This document shows positions 32,747 through 34,301 of a DNA stretch of 34,301 nt, piece after piece. The notes beneath the pieces are model-generated. The model worked only from the letters and a program-made list of their open reading frames with translations. It was not told the origin of the DNA and searched no databases. The translations under genes and the position numbers were made by a program. Numbering within the stretch: position 1 is the stretch's first letter; every line of letters begins with the position of its first letter. Origin of the DNA: Saccoglossus kowalevskii (Eukaryota > Hemichordata > Enteropneusta > Harrimaniidae); the NCBI RefSeq assembly GCF_000003605.2, contig NW_003120935.1, positions 22,979-57,279 on the forward strand, in the 5' to 3' direction.

Positions 32747-33292
32747 CTGTAACGGCATAGTTAGATTTGTTATTTTTCTCAAATTGTTACAGGAATTATC
32801 TTTATAATGTATTCATCACTCTATTAACGGAATCATATCTATGGACACACTCATTTCAATCTAAGCGGGCCCTGTGCTGTTGCGCCACAATTCGCAATAT
32901 TGTAACCGCTCAACTTCCATCTAGTCCGTTTTCATTATCGAAGGAATACAATTCATTATTAAATTTATTCATCACAAAGCTATAGTCCTTAACAACTGTA
33001 ACAAAACAATACAGCGCCACCTATAGGCCTACATCACTGTCGCCTATTCAAGTTCAGCCAATCAGCTGATCGGTCCGACAAAATACGTCATGCATGGTAA
33101 TGAGTAAACGCATCGCAGTAGAAGAATACGCTTAAAACTGAGTTGGCTATATACTGGTTGTTTTCAGTCTTAAAGAAAATTTACATAACACGCGCTGCAA
33201 ATTTGCAATACTGCAACAACCCACGGGTTTTGAAAGGGCTTATATCCCACAATGTATTTTGTTTGTTTAGGCATAAGAAACCATATACTTAC
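32747..33292 (-). other. iGluR intron, phase 1, 546 bases
   Basis: It is bounded by GTAAGT and TTACAG on the minus strand. It contains one AGGTGGCGC motif on the minus strand (33011-33030). No other feature seen. Confidence 0.9.
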
Positions 33293-34133
33293 CCCTTTCT
33301 CTCATTTTTAGTAACGCAATTGTGAAATCATCTCGATACGGCGCCCCCATCGGCAGTCCAATGCCATATCCTTTGAGATCAAAGGTTGTCCCGACAGTCA
33401 TCAAGTCACATGGCTTTTTTTGAACTAAATATTCATTAACAGTGGAATCCCATAGCAACGCGTGGTTTTCAGTTCGTACTTTACGTACAGCGTCATCTGT
33501 GCTATTGGCCATGGCTCCCGGGGTGTTGTCCATGTAAGACCACATCCTTTGGTACAAATAGTTTTTAGAATTTTGAAAGAACGTTTGCGGTTGGCTGTTT
33601 ATGACGGTTCCATATTTAACCTTAGTTTGTCCAGCTAAATCCTCCGCCCCTTGAATTGGCGTGTCGAGACGTGTGATCGTTAGAAATGCCGCCATGTTAG
33701 CTGTATATGATGTTACAAGAAAAAGACAGAAAAGCCACCATGAACCCCCAACGACACGAGCAGCTGTCGACCTCGGCGAGTAATCGACTCCTTGCTGCAT
33801 GAAGCTGCCGTAACACCACCACAACCCGTTCATGAAGTCCAGATTTCCGGCTTCGGATTTAGAAACATGGCCGCGATCAGCAAGACGTTTCCATTCATAT
33901 GGACTGGTTCGGTTTAATAAGAACAGTATAAAACTTGTTATAAAGAAAGTGATGAGCACTGACACCCAGACGACATTATGGAGTGGCTGTAAGAATGCGA
34001 AATATCCCGGTTTAGCTTCGTCTGGTTTTCGAATCAGTATGCTAATTCCGAGCGTCATGTACGGCTTGGTGAAGTCAATCACTTCTTCCCTTTCTGAGCT
34101 GATGGTAAGGGATGCCACGGCTAGGTCGGCCTT
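33293..34133 (-). CDS. Ionotropic glutamate receptor, exon with S1 end, M1, pore, M3 and most of S2 (3' part of gene)
   Basis: This exon encodes 280 codons plus one base of a ligand-gated cation channel subunit. Numbering from its first Lys, it holds the end of lobe S1 (SLTISSEREEVIDF at 8-21, with Arg15 the expected contact for the ligand alpha-carboxylate), M1 (about 54-74), the pore loop with FMQQGVD at 111-117 (Gln113 at the Q/R site, Asp117 four residues later), M3 with SYTANMAAF at 142-150, and S2 (about 155-280) with WDS at 228-230. The usual SYTANL motif has Met for Leu here. The start is set by CAAAAG/AAG, the first AG after a T-rich tract, giving phase 0; an in-frame TAA lies further upstream. 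The end is GGG/GTAAGT, phase 1. The rest of the ligand-binding and amino-terminal domains must lie beyond the window. Family assignment is firm. Subfamily is open: features of the AMPA/kainate, delta and GluN1 types are mixed. Confidence 0.95.
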
Positions 34134-34301
34134 CTTTTGGTAACGCAGGTTTATCAACATGCAAAAAACATGAAAAAAAGCACGTTAGGCCCACTGCAAA
34201 ACAGAGATCATTATGAAAATAAAAACGAACCTCAACCATTAACTCAAAACGTTATGCTCACGTATATAATTAACACACGATTAGTGGAACCTCTGGCACA
34301 C
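34134..34301 (-). other. Intron of the iGluR gene (partial, runs off the window)
   Basis: On the minus strand this holds a T-rich tract, a possible branch region (TTGATAAAC) and the acceptor CAAAAG. An earlier AG (TTTGCAG at about 34193) would also be a good acceptor, but its frame meets TAA before the conserved KADLAVA sequence, so it is not used for this reading frame. No other exon is visible to the window edge. Confidence 0.7.

Noticed and set aside
33832-34143. 103-codon plus-strand frame
   Set aside because: It is antisense to the conserved iGluR exon.
34150-34200. Acceptor TTTGCAG near 34193 as the start of the receptor exon
   Set aside because: The frame that leads into KADLAVA has a TAA between this site and the conserved sequence.
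1-34301. tRNA genes
   Set aside because: No sequence with a matching B box (GGTTCGANTCC) and a cloverleaf was found by eye. A covariance-model scan would be decisive.

Overview
This is an AT-rich, repeat-rich piece of an invertebrate animal nuclear genome. The evidence is a spliced, intron-containing ionotropic glutamate receptor (iGluR) gene, remnants of a non-LTR retrotransposon of a type common in aquatic invertebrates, several minisatellites, and a 240-base assembly gap. The sequence does not fix the phylum. A marine deuterostome or lophotrochozoan would fit, but this is inference.

The only gene I can support well is at the right end, on the minus strand (30655-34133 and beyond the window). 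Three exons join in frame. They encode the last 388 residues of an iGluR: the end of ligand-binding lobe S1, membrane helix M1, the re-entrant pore loop, M3 with its SYTAN motif, lobe S2, M4 and a short basic tail ending in a PDZ-type ligand. Intron phases (0 before, then 1, then 0) and splice sites agree throughout. Binding-pocket residues look more like the glycine/D-serine type (Trp-Asp, and no Thr at the gamma-carboxylate position) than a classical AMPA or kainate receptor. The large intron (30751-32516) carries a 21-bp-stem hairpin that looks like a microRNA precursor. The stop codon and start of the 3' UTR lie in a degenerate ~46-bp tandem repeat rich in TCTCGCGAGA-like palindromes.

Regions from left to right: 1-9300 is non-coding as far as I can see. 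It holds a 29-bp CCAAT-containing minisatellite (874-1074), a CRE cluster (7055-7274) and a 19-bp inverted repeat (8587-8629). A decayed LINE lies at 9310-9507 and 9890-10820. 10830-15000 shows no gene. Two degenerate tandem repeat fields occupy 15020-16160. A ten-copy, 26-bp array built on a TCACGCGTGA palindrome is at 17442-17696, followed by the gap at 18265-18504. 18505-27100 is mostly non-coding, with a compound microsatellite, a POU/octamer-like element, two RFX X-box palindromes and an ETS/YY1 promoter-like module. A frameshifted candidate first exon lies at 27199-27489 on the minus strand. 27500-30300 contains possible poly(A) signals for the receptor gene.

I see no dense gene system. 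The most interesting points are the atypical ligand pocket of the receptor, the intronic hairpin, and an excess of palindromic motifs (TCACGTGA, TCACGCGTGA, TCTCGCGAGA, X-box) in both unique and tandem-repeat DNA. All counts and alignments were done by eye.
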